From NCBI RefSeq assembly GCF_000980815.1, contig NZ_CP011311.1, forward strand, positions 2,070,773 through 2,134,772: 64,000 nt of DNA. The letters are read 5' to 3'. Below, piece by piece: positions 9,389-18,908 of the stretch. Numbering within the stretch: position 1 is the first letter of the stretch; each line of letters opens with the position of its first letter. This stretch comes from Corynebacterium camporealensis. GTDB taxonomy: Bacteria; Actinomycetota; Actinomycetes; Mycobacteriales; Mycobacteriaceae. The notes under the pieces are model-generated. The model was given only the letters and a program-made list of their open reading frames with translations, made no database searches and had not been told where the DNA came from. The position numbers and the translations under genes were made by a program.

Positions 9389-10804
9389 TTAGGCCAACGA
9401 CCAGGTCGGGCCTTCGGGGGTGTCAGTAATCGTGATTCCGGCGGCGCTGAGGCGATCCCGGACTGCATCGGCTGTCGCATAGTCCTTGTCCGCGCGGGCT
9501 TGGGCACGGCGCTCCAATTCGGCCTGGACCAATACGTCCAGTGCCGCATCCGCAGTGCTTTCCGATGCCCCATCTTTCCACCGCTCATCCAACGGATCAA
9601 AGCCCAGCACGGCAGCCATCGCACGAACCTGCTCGGCCAGGCGCTGCGCTTCCTCATTGTTGCCTTGCGCGAGAGCCTTGTTGCCGGCGCGCACGGTGGT
9701 ATGCAGCGCGGCTAGCGCCTTCGGCACTGCGATGTCGTCGTTCATGGCGGCCTCGAAGTTGTCGGTCCAGGTACCGAGGGCGACATCGTCAAATTTGCCC
9801 AGGAAGTCCTCAATGCGGCGGTAGCCTGCAGCTGCCTCGGTCAGCGCGGACTCGGAGTACTCCAGAACGGAGCGGTAGTGGGCGTTGCCCAAGTAGTAGC
9901 GCAGCTCGACCGGGCGGACCAGCTCCAGCATCTTCGGAACGGAAAGAACGTTGCCCAAAGACTTGGACATCTTCTCCCCTGCCATGGTCACCCAGTGGTT
10001 GTGCATCCAGTAGTTGGCGAACTTATCGCCGGCCGCATGGGACTGCGCAATCTCGTTCTCGTGGTGCGGGAACTGCAGGTCCAGGCCACCGCAGTGGATG
10101 TCGAAGTTGGAGCCTAAGTAGTAGGTGGACATCGCGGAGCACTCCAGGTGCCAACCCGGGCGTCCCTTGCCCCACGGGGTAGGCCAGGCAGGTTCGCCCG
10201 GTTTGGCGCCCTTCCACAGGGCGAAGTCCTGCGGGCCGCGCTTGCCCTGCGAATCCTGTGGGTCCTCGCCTTGTTCCATGTCCTCGACGCGGTTGCCGGA
10301 CAGGGATCCGTAGTCGGAGCCTTCGGCGGCGTTCCAGGCAGCGACGTCAAAGTAGACCGAGCCTGCGCCTTCAACGCCGGTGTCTTCCTCGACGGCGTAG
10401 GCGAAGCCAGCATCGATAAGCCGCTGCATGTAGTCGACCATCTGGGTGACAAAGCCGGTGGCACGCGGCTCTACCGACGGCGGCAGCACGCCCAAGGTGT
10501 CATAGGCCTTGGTGAACTCGCGCTCATAGGTCGACACCCACTCCCACCAGGGGCGATTATTCTCCGCCGCCTTGGTCAGGATCTTGTCGTCGATGTCGGT
10601 GACGTTGCGCACCAGTACGACGTCGTAGCCCTGCGCGAGCAGCCAGCGGCGCACGATATCGAAGGCCACGCCGGAGCGCAGGTGCCCAATGTGCGGCTGC
10701 GCCTGCGGGGTCGCACCACACAGGTAAATAGAGACATGTCCGGGGCGAATCGGCTCGAAATCGCGCTGGGTACGAGTTGCGGTGTCAAAAATACGAAGAG
10801 TCAC
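9389..10804 (-). CDS. cysS: Cysteinyl-tRNA synthetase
   Basis: A 471-residue class I aminoacyl-tRNA synthetase. HIGH motif as HIGHLRSG (about residue 39) and KMSKS motif as KMSKSLGN (about 280). The catalytic zinc ligands that discriminate cysteine are visible as YLCGATP, HLECSAM and the HCGG...HHENE segment. Length is standard. GTG 10804 begins [12 protein letters not shown], a normal N-terminus. It charges tRNA-Cys in the cytoplasm. It sits five bases after ispF, in the same run as the isoprenoid genes, as in mycobacteria. Confidence 0.95.
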   Translation of the reverse strand: MTLRIFDTATRTQRDFEPIRPGHVSIYLCGATPQAQPHIGHLRSGVAFDIVRRWLLAQGYDVVLVRNVTDIDDKILTKAAENNRPWWEWVSTYEREFTKAYDTLGVLPPSVEPRATGFVTQMVDYMQRLIDAGFAYAVEEDTGVEGAGSVYFDVAAWNAAEGSDYGSLSGNRVEDMEQGEDPQDSQGKRGPQDFALWKGAKPGEPAWPTPWGKGRPGWHLECSAMSTYYLGSNFDIHCGGLDLQFPHHENEIAQSHAAGDKFANYWMHNHWVTMAGEKMSKSLGNVLSVPKMLELVRPVELRYYLGNAHYRSVLEYSESALTEAAAGYRRIEDFLGKFDDVALGTWTDNFEAAMNDDIAVPKALAALHTTVRAGNKALAQGNNEEAQRLAEQVRAMAAVLGFDPLDERWKDGASESTADAALDVLVQAELERRAQARADKDYATADAVRDRLSAAGITITDTPEGPTWSLA

Positions 10805-10809
10805 ACTCG

Positions 10810-11298
10810 TCAGTCTAACGAATCAGACTCTTTCCACACGCACGCCGTCGCTACTGCGGCACGGCCTTCGGAGCGGCCGGTGAAGCCGAGCTTGTCGGTG
10901 GTGGTGGCAGAAATAGATACGGGGGCGCCGAGAATCTCGCTGAGGGTGGCTTCGGCTTCCTTACGGCGCGGGCCCATCTTCGGGCTTTGGCCGATGAGCT
11001 GGGCGGCGGCGTTGCCGATGACGAAGCCTTCGGATTCCAGCAGTTCGCGGCACTCGCGCAGCAGGCGGGCACCGGAGACGTTGTCGTATTCTTTCCTGCC
11101 CACGCCGACGAAAGATCCCAGGTCGCCAAGGTTGGAGGCGGAGAGGAGGGCATCGACAAGCGCGTGCGAAACGACGTCACCGTCGGAGTGGCCTTCGCAG
11201 CCGGCGGCGTCCTCGAAGAGGAGGCCTGCCATCCAGCAGGGTTTGCCTTCTTCAATCTGGTGGGCGTCGGTCGCGATTCCTACGCGCGGGATAATCAT
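10810..11298 (-). CDS. ispF: 2-C-methyl-D-erythritol 2,4-cyclodiphosphate synthase
   Basis: A 162-residue enzyme of the MEP isoprenoid pathway converting CDP-methylerythritol 2-phosphate to the cyclodiphosphate. Metal ligands appear as the DAHQ segment near residue 11 and the family signature [19 protein letters not shown]; the C-terminal [14 protein letters not shown] motif is also present. The start codon overlaps the end of ispD by four bases, so both enzymes are translationally coupled. Isoprenoids made here feed menaquinone and decaprenyl-phosphate, the lipid carrier for cell-wall arabinogalactan. Confidence 0.95.
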   Translation of the reverse strand: MIIPRVGIATDAHQIEEGKPCWMAGLLFEDAAGCEGHSDGDVVSHALVDALLSASNLGDLGSFVGVGRKEYDNVSGARLLRECRELLESEGFVIGNAAAQLIGQSPKMGPRRKEAEATLSEILGAPVSISATTTDKLGFTGRSEGRAAVATACVWKESDSLD

Positions 11299-12017
11299 GC
11301 TTCCTCCAGGAGTGCTTGAGCCAAGGTCAGGTCGATGGGCGTGGTGATTTTAAACGCCCGGGTATCGCCTTTGACGGTGCGGACGGGCTCGCCGAACCAT
11401 TCCATCAGGCTGGCATCATCGGTGGCCACAAAGCCTTGGGGTGCGCTGAAATAAGCTTGGTTTGCAGCGCGGAGCTTTGCGATGTCAAAAGCCTGCGGCG
11501 TCTGCACCGCCTGCAACCTTGCACGGTCCGGGGTGCTTTCGATCTGGTCGCCGTTGACGATCTTGATGGTGTCGGTGACCGGAAGGGTCGGTACGGCAGC
11601 TGGGCAGTCCGGGGTAATTGCGTGGGCGACGCGGGCAATCATTTCCGGTGGGGTGAGCGCGCGGGCGGCGTCGTGGATGAGGACGGTGGCATCGTCTTCC
11701 GGGATTGCTTGCAGGCCCGCCCAGACGGAATCGGCACGTTCGCCGCCACCGTGGACGAAGGTGGGGGGCATGGGGGCATCGTTAAGCACTGCTCGGGCGT
11801 GTTCTTCCATGGCCGGGCTGACCAGGACCAGGATGCGGTCGATGGCCCCGGAGGCATGAAGGGCGCGCACGGAACGCTCCAGCAGGGTCTGGCCGGCCAG
11901 CTCCACGTAGGCTTTGGGCAGGTTGGCACCCAAACGAGTGCCCTGGCCGGCAGCTGCGACCAGGGCGATAACAGGGCGGCTAGTCTTCGTCGTCGAAGGA
12001 GAGGTCATTGAGGTCAA
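11295..12017 (-). CDS. ispD: 2-C-methyl-D-erythritol 4-phosphate cytidylyltransferase
   Basis: A 240-residue CTP transferase of the MEP pathway. The nucleotide-binding loop is [16 protein letters not shown] near residue 22; [13 protein letters not shown] and KIVNGDQI follow as in the family. Starts at ATG 12017 or ATG 12008 both lie inside the 3' end of carD (38 bp overlap), implying coupled translation. Paired with ispF directly downstream. Confidence 0.93.
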   Translation of the reverse strand: MTSMTSPSTTKTSRPVIALVAAAGQGTRLGANLPKAYVELAGQTLLERSVRALHASGAIDRILVLVSPAMEEHARAVLNDAPMPPTFVHGGGERADSVWAGLQAIPEDDATVLIHDAARALTPPEMIARVAHAITPDCPAAVPTLPVTDTIKIVNGDQIESTPDRARLQAVQTPQAFDIAKLRAANQAYFSAPQGFVATDDASLMEWFGEPVRTVKGDTRAFKITTPIDLTLAQALLEEA

Positions 12018-12564
12018 CGTCGTCGTCCACGTCGGTGGTTACGGCCTTATCGTCCACCAGGCCTGCGGCGCGGTGGCGCTCGATGGTGGCGTCGATTTCC
12101 TCCATCATGGTGTCGGCCTTCTTTTCATCGACAGGCTTGGCCAGGGCGAGCTCGCCGACCAGAATCTGGCGGGCCTTCGCCAGCATGCGCTTCTCACCTG
12201 CGGAAAGGCCACGGTCCTGGTCGCGGCGCCAGAGATCACGGACGACCTCGGCGACCTTATTAATGTCACCGGAAGCCAGGCGCTCCTGGTTAGCCTTGTA
12301 GCGGCGGGACCAGTTGCCGGCCTCTTCAACGTCGACCTCGCGCAAGACGGAGAAGACCTTTTCCAGGCCTTCCTTGCCTACGACGTCGCGGACGCCGACG
12401 GACTCGGCATTTTCGGAAGGCACGCGCACGACCAGATCCGACTGGTTGATGTGGAGAACGAGGTACTCCAGCGTTTCGCCACCCATCTCACGCTGTTCAA
12501 TATCCTCGATGACTGCGGCACCGTGGTGCGGGTACACAACAACTTCGCCGACCTTGAATTCCAT
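11980..12564 (-). CDS. carD: RNA polymerase-binding transcription factor CarD
   Basis: A 194-residue CarD. The N-terminal Tudor-like RNA-polymerase-interacting domain starts [22 protein letters not shown]; a helical DNA-binding domain follows ([18 protein letters not shown]), whose Trp wedges the upstream edge of the opening promoter. Start ATG 12564 is preferred over GTG 12570 because AAGGAG lies five bases before it. The C-terminal acidic tail ([17 protein letters not shown]) is longer than the mycobacterial one of about 162 residues. CarD stabilises open complexes at rRNA and housekeeping promoters. It is divergent from lpqE. Confidence 0.93.
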   Translation of the reverse strand: MEFKVGEVVVYPHHGAAVIEDIEQREMGGETLEYLVLHINQSDLVVRVPSENAESVGVRDVVGKEGLEKVFSVLREVDVEEAGNWSRRYKANQERLASGDINKVAEVVRDLWRRDQDRGLSAGEKRMLAKARQILVGELALAKPVDEKKADTMMEEIDATIERHRAAGLVDDKAVTTDVDDDVDLNDLSFDDED

Positions 12565-12827
12565 TGCCACTCCTTGGAGCCCTACTTGCCTTCATGAACT
12601 GTTGATGCCCTGTGCTTCGATGCCCTGTACGGGGTGCTGCTGAGCATATATACAGGCAGTCGATTCTATCACGGGGTGCCGTCAAGCAGCGGCGCGGGGG
12701 CGACTACCCCCGTATTACCCCACCTGCAACCCGTGGCATTGTTCATAAACTGTGTAAACGGAAGTGAAAGGGACTAGGCTGTTACGTTGATAAGCCCTGA
12801 GATTCTAATCGATGGAGGACACCAAAA

Positions 12828-13418
12828 GTGCAGTCCCTGAAGTCCGCCGCCCGCCGCGGTGTCGTCATGTCCGTAACCGCCCTCTCCGCGCTGGCGCTGG
12901 CTTCCTGCTCGGCAGGCCAGGTTACCCAGACCTCGGAGAAGGTTATCGCAGTTGACGGCACCAACGCCGAAACCGAAGATGGCCTCGTTGCAGTTCGCGA
13001 CGTCACCATTCTGCTCGACACGAACACCGCGGAAGCAGCGTTGAAGTTTACCGCTGTCAACCAGGGCTACGAGACCGGCGCTGTGACCCTGGAATCCATC
13101 AGCGTGGATGGCCAGGAAGTACAGATGGATGCTACCGAGCCGATGGAGCAGGGCCAGTCCATTCAGGGCGATTCCGCTGAGGCGCTTGAAGCTTTGCCGC
13201 AGACCGAGGGTGCTGAGGTCCAGTACGTAGAGACCTCCCTGGAGAACGAGGACTTCGGTTACGCCGGCAACCGCAACGTGACCTTCGAGTTCTCCAACGG
13301 CACCCTGGAGATTCCGGCTACCATCTCCGCTCCGGACCTGACCGCTGGCGAGTACAACCGCGACGCTGACAGCATCGAGGGCTACACCACCGAAGAGCCT
13401 TCGGCGGACGAGCACTAA
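12828..13418 (+). CDS. lpqE: LpqE-like lipoprotein
   Basis: A 196-residue exported lipoprotein: basic N-terminus, hydrophobic core and lipobox LALASC, giving a lipidated Cys near residue 27. The mature part is acidic, with an Ig-like beta-rich look (VAVRDVTILLDT; NVTFEFSNGTLEIP), and ends in a Ser/Glu-rich tail. Function is not established. The name rests on weak similarity and on position: lpqE (Rv3584) likewise lies divergent from carD and upstream of radA. GTG 12828 follows GGAGG. A strong terminator follows. Confidence 0.75.
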   Translation: MQSLKSAARRGVVMSVTALSALALASCSAGQVTQTSEKVIAVDGTNAETEDGLVAVRDVTILLDTNTAEAALKFTAVNQGYETGAVTLESISVDGQEVQMDATEPMEQGQSIQGDSAEALEALPQTEGAEVQYVETSLENEDFGYAGNRNVTFEFSNGTLEIPATISAPDLTAGEYNRDADSIEGYTTEEPSADEH

Positions 13419-13430
13419 TTCTTCTTTAGG

Positions 13431-13480
13431 AGCCTCTGGCACAACCTATTTGGTTGGGTTGTGCTGGGGCTTTTCTTTTT
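13431..13480 (+). terminator. Rho-independent terminator after lpqE
   Basis: GCACAACC (13439-13446) pairs with GGTTGTGC (13457-13464), extended by AGCC/GGCT further out, followed by TTTTCTTTTT. Confidence 0.8.
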
Positions 13481-13514
13481 AAAGTGTGGTTCGAAAGTTT
13501 TTTCGATTTTGGGG

Positions 13515-13543
13515 TTGACGAGGGTCGTGGGGTGGTTTATAGT
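13515..13543 (+). promoter_or_regulatory. Sigma-70 type promoter of the HNH endonuclease gene
   Basis: TTGACG (-35), a 17-base spacer and TATAGT (-10) lie 32 bp before the start codon. The -10 runs into TCGAAC-ATGT-AAGCGA (13543-13558), which resembles the actinobacterial LexA box TCGAAC-N4-GTTCGA with one good and one degraded half. Damage control is therefore possible but unproven. Confidence 0.6.
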
Positions 13544-13575
13544 CGAACATGTAAGCGAAAGAAGGGAGGGTGCTC

Positions 13576-15051
13576 ATGAAGTCTCAGCAAGTTGCTGCGC
13601 TCGTGGATCAGTTGTGTTCTGGTCTTGAGGAGCTGGCGGACATCATGCAGGATCCTTCCTCTGTTTCTTTTGGTGAGGTGCGCAAGAGCTTTGAAGCTCT
13701 GGAGAAGACCGGTGGGCATCGCAGTACTATCGATGCCTCTTTTGCGTATTTGGCACAGGAGTCCGATGCAGGGCGCATTGTGCACAGTTCTCGTGCGGCG
13801 GACTACTTGGTGCGGCGTTTGGGTTTGTCACGCAAGGCTGCCTATGACCGTCTTGAGTTGGGTAATCAACTTTTTGCGCCGGTAGCTAAACCAGCTGAGG
13901 AGGAGCCGGTTGATGCTGCTTCTGCTGATGAAACTTTGAGTGAAGAGGAAGCTAAGGCTGCCGCAGAAAAGCGCGAGAAGGCCGAGCGCGCACGCAAGGA
14001 AGCAGAAAAGCAGGAAGAGCTGCGCCGCAAGATGGCGAAGGAGCGCCAGAACGAGCTCATCCACGCCATCATTCGTCGCGAGTTGGAGGACCTGAATAAG
14101 GACACCGATCCGACCCGCAGTGAACTTTACTCTGAGGCGCTGGAGCGGGCGAAGTTTATGAACCCGGATCGTCTTCGCTCTTGGCTGCGCGAGCGCGTTC
14201 GTCGCGTGAATGCGAAGGCCCGCAATCATGACCCGCACGCTGCGACGCGTCGTCGTAAGTTCAAGGCTTCCCGTCCGGATACCGATGGCGGCGTGCACAT
14301 CTCCGGCTACATCGACGCAGCTACTGCTGCCCTGCTGGAGCAGGCCTTCTCCCCTGCTGCACGCCCGGGTGGTCCGGAGCTCGCACCGGAGGACGATAAG
14401 CGTACGATGGACCAGCGCATGGCTGACCAGTTGGCGCACATCCTGCACCAGTATTTGGGCCAGAAGGAAGAGTCCGGTGCGGGTCTGGGTTCCATCCTGA
14501 TTACGGCGACTCTCGATGACTTGGAGGATATGACCGCCGAGTCTCGCTTCCTGACCTCGACTGGTCAGCTGCTCTCGCCGATGGACATCCTGCGCCTGGG
14601 TATCGCGGATAACGATTACTTCTGCTGCCTCGACCCGGAGTCCTTCCAACCGCTGTTGTTGGGTAAGACCAAGCGCGGAGCGAGCCTCATGCAGAAGATT
14701 GCGTTGCTGGCTTCAGAGTCGGTGTGCACCCATCCGGGTTGCGATGCCGCCTGGCACCGCTGCGATGTCCACCACCTGCAAGCGTGGGCTTTCGGTGGAC
14801 CGACGGACCTGCGGAATCTGACGTTGCTGTGTAGGAGACACCACACGGATAACAACGATTATCGCGACTTCCGAAACAACATGGGACATGCGGAAAGAGA
14901 CCCCAGAACCGGCAGAGTTGGGTTCAAAGCTCCTGGTCAGGACATAGAGTTCAATGACTCGCCGAAGGCCCAGCACAGTCCCGCTGCGAAATTGAGATTG
15001 AAAAAGCGGCGACGAGAGTGCAGTTGCCAGGAAGAAGCTGCGGCGGCCTAA
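13576..15051 (+). CDS. DUF222 / HNH endonuclease domain protein (13E12-repeat type)
   Basis: A 491-residue protein with an N-terminal DUF222 region, a Lys/Glu-rich coiled-coil segment (about residues 110-160), and a C-terminal HNH domain: CTHPGCDAAWHRCDVHHLQAW followed by NLTLLCRRHH. ATG 13576 is chosen because GGGAGG sits six bases upstream. Family members are multi-copy in actinobacterial genomes (the 13E12 repeat proteins of M. tuberculosis) and are suspected mobile or DNA-processing nucleases; no substrate is established. It has its own promoter and lies between lpqE and radA, which are adjacent in M. tuberculosis, so it looks inserted. Confidence 0.85.
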   Translation: MKSQQVAALVDQLCSGLEELADIMQDPSSVSFGEVRKSFEALEKTGGHRSTIDASFAYLAQESDAGRIVHSSRAADYLVRRLGLSRKAAYDRLELGNQLFAPVAKPAEEEPVDAASADETLSEEEAKAAAEKREKAERARKEAEKQEELRRKMAKERQNELIHAIIRRELEDLNKDTDPTRSELYSEALERAKFMNPDRLRSWLRERVRRVNAKARNHDPHAATRRRKFKASRPDTDGGVHISGYIDAATAALLEQAFSPAARPGGPELAPEDDKRTMDQRMADQLAHILHQYLGQKEESGAGLGSILITATLDDLEDMTAESRFLTSTGQLLSPMDILRLGIADNDYFCCLDPESFQPLLLGKTKRGASLMQKIALLASESVCTHPGCDAAWHRCDVHHLQAWAFGGPTDLRNLTLLCRRHHTDNNDYRDFRNNMGHAERDPRTGRVGFKAPGQDIEFNDSPKAQHSPAAKLRLKKRRRECSCQEEAAAA

Positions 15052-15240
15052 GAGGTTGCGTGGGCTTAGCGCCTTAGATTGATTGTCCTTGTAAGTTTGA
15101 GCCGGTTTCCAGGGAAGCAGAGTGGGTTTCTGCTGCCTTGGGGTCGGCTGCTTGTGCTGTTTTGCTGGTGATGCTGCTTTGAATCGGTTACCGGTTTTGC
15201 TCAGGCATCGCATGTCCGGGGCATGGTTTAGGGTTTAGTC
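15052..15240. other. Spacer between the HNH gene and radA
   Basis: No gene is visible. A weak hairpin (AGCAGA 15116-15121 with TCTGCT 15129-15134) has no T-run. The upstream part may be residual flank of the HNH insertion. Confidence 0.3.
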
Positions 15241-16620
15241 ATGGCCAAAAAGCAACGCCCCATCCATACCTGTTCCGAGTGCGGCTTCGTCTCCCCGAAG
15301 TGGCTTGGCCGCTGCCCCGAATGTGGATCCTGGGGCACCCTCCAGGAGTCCCAGCCGGTGGCGAAGTCCTCCGGTAGTGCCGCTGCCGCAGCGACGACTG
15401 GGCAGATGACCAAGGGACTCACCCCGACAAGTCCGGCGACGCCGATTACGAAGATTGGGGCATCGGCAACTAAGACGCTGAATACCGGCATTGGGGAGCT
15501 CGACCGGGTGCTGGGCAAGGGCATCGTGCCGGGTTCGGTGGTGCTGATGGCTGGCGAGCCGGGCGTCGGTAAGTCGACGCTGCTGCTGGAGGTTGCCTCG
15601 CGGTGGGCATCGCTAGATAGGAAGGCTCTGTATGTGACCGCCGAGGAGTCCGCCGGGCAGGTCCGCGCGCGTGCCGAGAGGACTGGGGCGTTGCATGACA
15701 CTCTGTACCTGGCGGCGGAGTCGAACCTGGATGTGGTCTTCGGGCATGTTGACCAGCTGAAGCCAAGCCTGATCATCGTGGACTCGGTGCAAACGATGCA
15801 TGCCGCCGGAGTGGAAGGCGTTGCGGGTGGCGTGGCGCAGTCGCGCGCAGTGACGGCGGCTTTGACGACGCTGGCGAAGACCACCGGAATTCCCGTGATG
15901 CTGGTGGGCCACGTGACGAAGGATGGCAACGTTGCTGGCCCGCGCGTGCTGGAGCACCTGGTGGACGTGGTGCTGAATTTTGAGGGCGACCGCCAATCGA
16001 GTTTGCGCATGCTACGCGGCATCAAGAATCGCTTCGGTGCGACCGATGAGGTGGGCTGCTTCGAACAGACCGCCGGTGGCATCCGGGAGGTTGCCGACCC
16101 CTCGGGGCTTTTCCTGTCGCATAGGGGAAGCACGCCGGATGGTTCCGCGGTGACGGTCGCGATGGATGGCGTCCGCCCGATTTTGGCGGAGGTCCAAGCT
16201 TTGACGGTCGATCCGGTGGCGAAGAACCCGCGGCGCGTGGTGACCGGGTTGGATAATAACCGCGTGCCGATGGTGTTGGCCGTCCTGCAAGCCCGCGCCG
16301 GACAGCGGACAAACGATAAGGATGCCTACGTCGCGACTGTCGGTGGCATGAAGATCACCGAGACCGCCACGGACCTGGCGGTGGCGCTGGCGACCTGGTC
16401 CTCGCTGCACGAAAAGCCGCTCCCGCCGCGGACGGTCGTTATTGGTGAGGTCGGCCTGGCAGGCGAGCTGCGCCGGGTGCCGAACCTGGATAGGCGCCTG
16501 ATGGAAGCCGCCCGCTTAGGCTACAAATCTGCCATCGTCCCTGCCGGCGAGGTGGAGGCCAACGGCCTGAAGGTGCGCCAAGTGGGCACGCTGAGTGAGG
16601 CTATCGCGCTGTTGGACTAA
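15241..16620 (+). CDS. radA: DNA repair protein RadA
   Basis: A 459-residue RecA-like branch-migration helicase. N-terminal C4 zinc finger (CSECGFVSPKWLGRCPECG), Walker A GEPGVGKSTLL, the RadA-specific KNRFG motif (KNRFGATDE) and a C-terminal Lon-S16-like domain (EVGLAGELRRVPNLDRRL). It processes recombination intermediates with RecA. In M. tuberculosis disA (Rv3586) follows radA; here the next gene is the convergent Rv3587c-like one, so disA is missing from this slot. Confidence 0.93.
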   Translation: MAKKQRPIHTCSECGFVSPKWLGRCPECGSWGTLQESQPVAKSSGSAAAAATTGQMTKGLTPTSPATPITKIGASATKTLNTGIGELDRVLGKGIVPGSVVLMAGEPGVGKSTLLLEVASRWASLDRKALYVTAEESAGQVRARAERTGALHDTLYLAAESNLDVVFGHVDQLKPSLIIVDSVQTMHAAGVEGVAGGVAQSRAVTAALTTLAKTTGIPVMLVGHVTKDGNVAGPRVLEHLVDVVLNFEGDRQSSLRMLRGIKNRFGATDEVGCFEQTAGGIREVADPSGLFLSHRGSTPDGSAVTVAMDGVRPILAEVQALTVDPVAKNPRRVVTGLDNNRVPMVLAVLQARAGQRTNDKDAYVATVGGMKITETATDLAVALATWSSLHEKPLPPRTVVIGEVGLAGELRRVPNLDRRLMEAARLGYKSAIVPAGEVEANGLKVRQVGTLSEAIALLD

Positions 16621-16628
16621 AAGCTGGA

Positions 16629-17324
16629 CTAAGCCAGGTTGAAGGGTGTCGGCTCGGAGGGGTTATCGCCGATGACCGCGTGCAGGTAGTAGGCCCCATT
16701 GCCGGCTGGCTCGCGGTTGGTGCACTCGCCCTCGGCGGAGCGGAGGCGGGACCACTCGGCTTCGAAGATGCGGTCCTCGCCAGGCTCGACGGTGAGCTCG
16801 CCGGTCTCGACCGGGGCGTAGCAATCAACGTCGGACCAGATGCGCTCGTTGGTGCGCATGTTGTAGACCTCAAAGCGGAGGGTGTCCTCATCCAAGTCGA
16901 TGACGCAGTCGGCCGCGGTGGGGTTCTCGACGGTCATGTAAAAGGTCGGCAGGTCGCCATCACTCACGGTGGACTCTGGGGTGGAGGCGACGATGTTGAG
17001 GTCGGAAAGCTCGCAAGTATCCTTCGCGCCGGCCTCGACGGAGGGCTCCTCCGACTCGGACGCAGACTCTTCCTCCGACTCAGACTCTTCAGATTCAGAC
17101 TCTGGAACCTCAGATTCAGAAGACTCTGCCTCAGAAGTTTCCGGGGTGGTCTCCTCCGTGGTGACCTCCTGGGTGGAGGACTCGGCGGCCTCGTTGGTGT
17201 CGTCGCCACCGAAGAGGGCGATCGCTATCGCAATGAAGCCAAAGACGACAACGAGCACAACAACCAGGGCGGCCACGCGGCGCCGCTGGTAAATCTCCCG
17301 GGGCAAAGGCTTCTGGTTACTCAC
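16629..17324 (-). CDS. Membrane-anchored hypothetical protein, Rv3587c position
   Basis: A 231-residue protein with a short basic cytoplasmic start (SNQKPLPREIYQRRR), one transmembrane helix (VAALVVVLVVVFGFIAIAIAL), a 60-residue Glu/Ser/Thr-rich linker, and a C-terminal beta-rich domain with four Cys (DTCELSD, ADCVIDL, DVDCYAP, EGECTNR) that could form two disulfides outside the cell. GTG 17324 is preferred since the frame upstream of it lacks a plausible start context. Gene order matches Rv3587c, a membrane protein next to canB. Function is unknown. Confidence 0.65.
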   Translation of the reverse strand: MSNQKPLPREIYQRRRVAALVVVLVVVFGFIAIAIALFGGDDTNEAAESSTQEVTTEETTPETSEAESSESEVPESESEESESEEESASESEEPSVEAGAKDTCELSDLNIVASTPESTVSDGDLPTFYMTVENPTAADCVIDLDEDTLRFEVYNMRTNERIWSDVDCYAPVETGELTVEPGEDRIFEAEWSRLRSAEGECTNREPAGNGAYYLHAVIGDNPSEPTPFNLA

Positions 17325-17386
17325 CCCTCCAATTTTAGGGTGATCCACAGCCCGACCCGGCTATCCCCGGCCCGCGTGTCCAGGGG

Positions 17387-18010
17387 TTATTCCACTCCGT
17401 GCAGGACGAGGGTCTCCACACTCGAGCTATCGAGCAGGTAGCGGGCACCCACGACGCCCAGATTGCCCGAGTCCAGCTGGCGTTGGACCTCCGGAACCTT
17501 AGCGACAATTTGAGAAACAGTATCCAAGGTGTTCTGGCGCTCATAGTCGGCATGATCGGTCTTGCCCTTGCGCTGGGCGACCCAGGCAGACACGGCGACG
17601 CGCTCGATGATGGGGCGCTGGAGGCTCGTCGGCAAGTCTGCCTCCCCGTCGAGGAAGGACGCCGCCGCAGCGACAGCACCACAGTTCTGATGCCCCAGCA
17701 CGAGCAGCACGTTGGCATTCAAGCTTTCTAGCGCATAATCCAACGAGGCCAGCACCGCGCTGTCCAGGATGTGACCGGCCGTGCGAATGACGAAGGCATC
17801 ACCGAAACCAATGTTGAACAGGTGCTCAATCGGCGCGCGGGAATCCGAGCAGGCCAGCACAATCACGCGTGGGTCCTGCCCCGCGGTGAGGCCCTCGCGG
17901 TAGAAGTTTTCGTGAACGGGGATGACGTTGCCATCGATAAGCCGCTGGTTACCTTCCTTCAAGGCATCCCAGACGGGCTGTGGCTCGTGGGGAACATTAC
18001 GTAAAGGCAT
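17387..18010 (-). CDS. Beta-class carbonic anhydrase
   Basis: A 207-residue enzyme interconverting CO2 and bicarbonate. Zinc ligands are Cys in CSDSRAP (with its Asp-Arg dyad) and His and Cys in LGHQNCGAV. The GFGDAFVIRTAGH segment is diagnostic of plant-type beta carbonic anhydrases. Position next to mutY matches canB (Rv3588c). It supplies bicarbonate for carboxylases, important in fatty- and mycolic-acid synthesis. Divergent from mutY with only 26 bp between starts, so the two promoters must overlap. Confidence 0.92.
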   Translation of the reverse strand: MPLRNVPHEPQPVWDALKEGNQRLIDGNVIPVHENFYREGLTAGQDPRVIVLACSDSRAPIEHLFNIGFGDAFVIRTAGHILDSAVLASLDYALESLNANVLLVLGHQNCGAVAAAASFLDGEADLPTSLQRPIIERVAVSAWVAQRKGKTDHADYERQNTLDTVSQIVAKVPEVQRQLDSGNLGVVGARYLLDSSSVETLVLHGVE

Positions 18011-18036
18011 AACCTTAGTTTAGACTTGTCCCTTGC

Positions 18037-18897
18037 ATGGATACGCAGAAAGTAGTCGATTGGTTCGACGAGCACGAAAGGCCGCTGCCCTGGCGTCGCC
18101 CCGGCACCAGCGCGTGGGGTGTCCTGCTCAGCGAGGTGATGAGCCAGCAGACCCCCGTCGCCCGCGTCGCCCCGGTGTGGGAGCAATGGATGCGGCGCTG
18201 GCCCACCCCGGCGGACTTTGCGCAGGCCACCCGCGATGAAGTCCTGCGCGCCTGGGGCAAGCTGGGCTATCCCCGCCGGGCGCTGCGGCTGTGGGAATGC
18301 GCGCGCAAGCTTAACGATGCCCCCGTGCCCCGGGACATCGACAAGCTTTTAGCTTTGCCTGGCATCGGCGATTACACCGCGCGTGCCGTGGCGTGCTTTC
18401 ACTATGGCGAGAACGTGCCGGTCGTCGATACCAACGTGCGCCGGGTGTATGCGCGGGCTGTCGATGGTAACTTCCTTGCGCCCCAGCCTTCGAAGCGAGA
18501 GTTAGCCCTGGTAGAAGAGCTATTACCTGAGGAGGACGGCCCCAGGTTTTCTGCCGCCCTGATGGAGCTCGGCGCCCTGGTGTGTACTGCCAAGAACCCC
18601 AGTTGTGCTGCCTGCCCCCTGTTAGAGGACTGTGCTTGGCAGCGCGCCGGCTGCCCCGAACCCAGCGCGGAAGAACAGGCGAAGGCGAAGAAGCGCGTCC
18701 AGAAGTTCGCCGGTACTGACCGGCAGGTGCGCGGGCTCATCATGGACGTCCTGCGCAAGGCCGACGCGCCGGTCCCCCAGTCTCAGATTGACATCGTCTG
18801 GCCCGACGGGGCGCAGCGATCCCGTGCGCTGGCCTCCCTACTTAACGATGGCCTCGCCGACCAGAACGACGAAGGGCTGTTTCACCTGCCTGTGTAG
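18037..18897 (+). CDS. mutY: A/G-specific adenine DNA glycosylase
   Basis: A 286-residue MutY that removes A mispaired with 8-oxoG. The catalytic Glu is in LSEVMSQQTPVARV; the helix-hairpin-helix is LPGIGDYTARAVA and its catalytic Asp lies in VVDTNVRRVYAR. The iron-sulfur cluster motif C-x6-C-x2-C-x5-C is complete (VCTAKNPSCAACPLLEDC). The C-terminus is short, so the NUDIX-like 8-oxoG-recognition domain of E. coli MutY is largely absent, as in other Corynebacteriales. Confidence 0.93.
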   Translation: MDTQKVVDWFDEHERPLPWRRPGTSAWGVLLSEVMSQQTPVARVAPVWEQWMRRWPTPADFAQATRDEVLRAWGKLGYPRRALRLWECARKLNDAPVPRDIDKLLALPGIGDYTARAVACFHYGENVPVVDTNVRRVYARAVDGNFLAPQPSKRELALVEELLPEEDGPRFSAALMELGALVCTAKNPSCAACPLLEDCAWQRAGCPEPSAEEQAKAKKRVQKFAGTDRQVRGLIMDVLRKADAPVPQSQIDIVWPDGAQRSRALASLLNDGLADQNDEGLFHLPV

Positions 18898-18908
18898 CTG
18901 GGTTTCCC

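Noticed and set aside
10148..11347. 399-residue plus-strand frame over cysS and ispF
   Set aside because: Antisense to two conserved enzymes; composition is Gly/Val/Arg-rich antisense type.
12600..12640. Short direct repeat GATGCCCTGT upstream of carD as a regulatory element
   Set aside because: Two adjacent copies only, in a leader region; too little to support a function.
13543..13558. Confident LexA (SOS) box
   Set aside because: Only one half-site matches the consensus; the other keeps about four of six bases, so it is mentioned only as a possibility.
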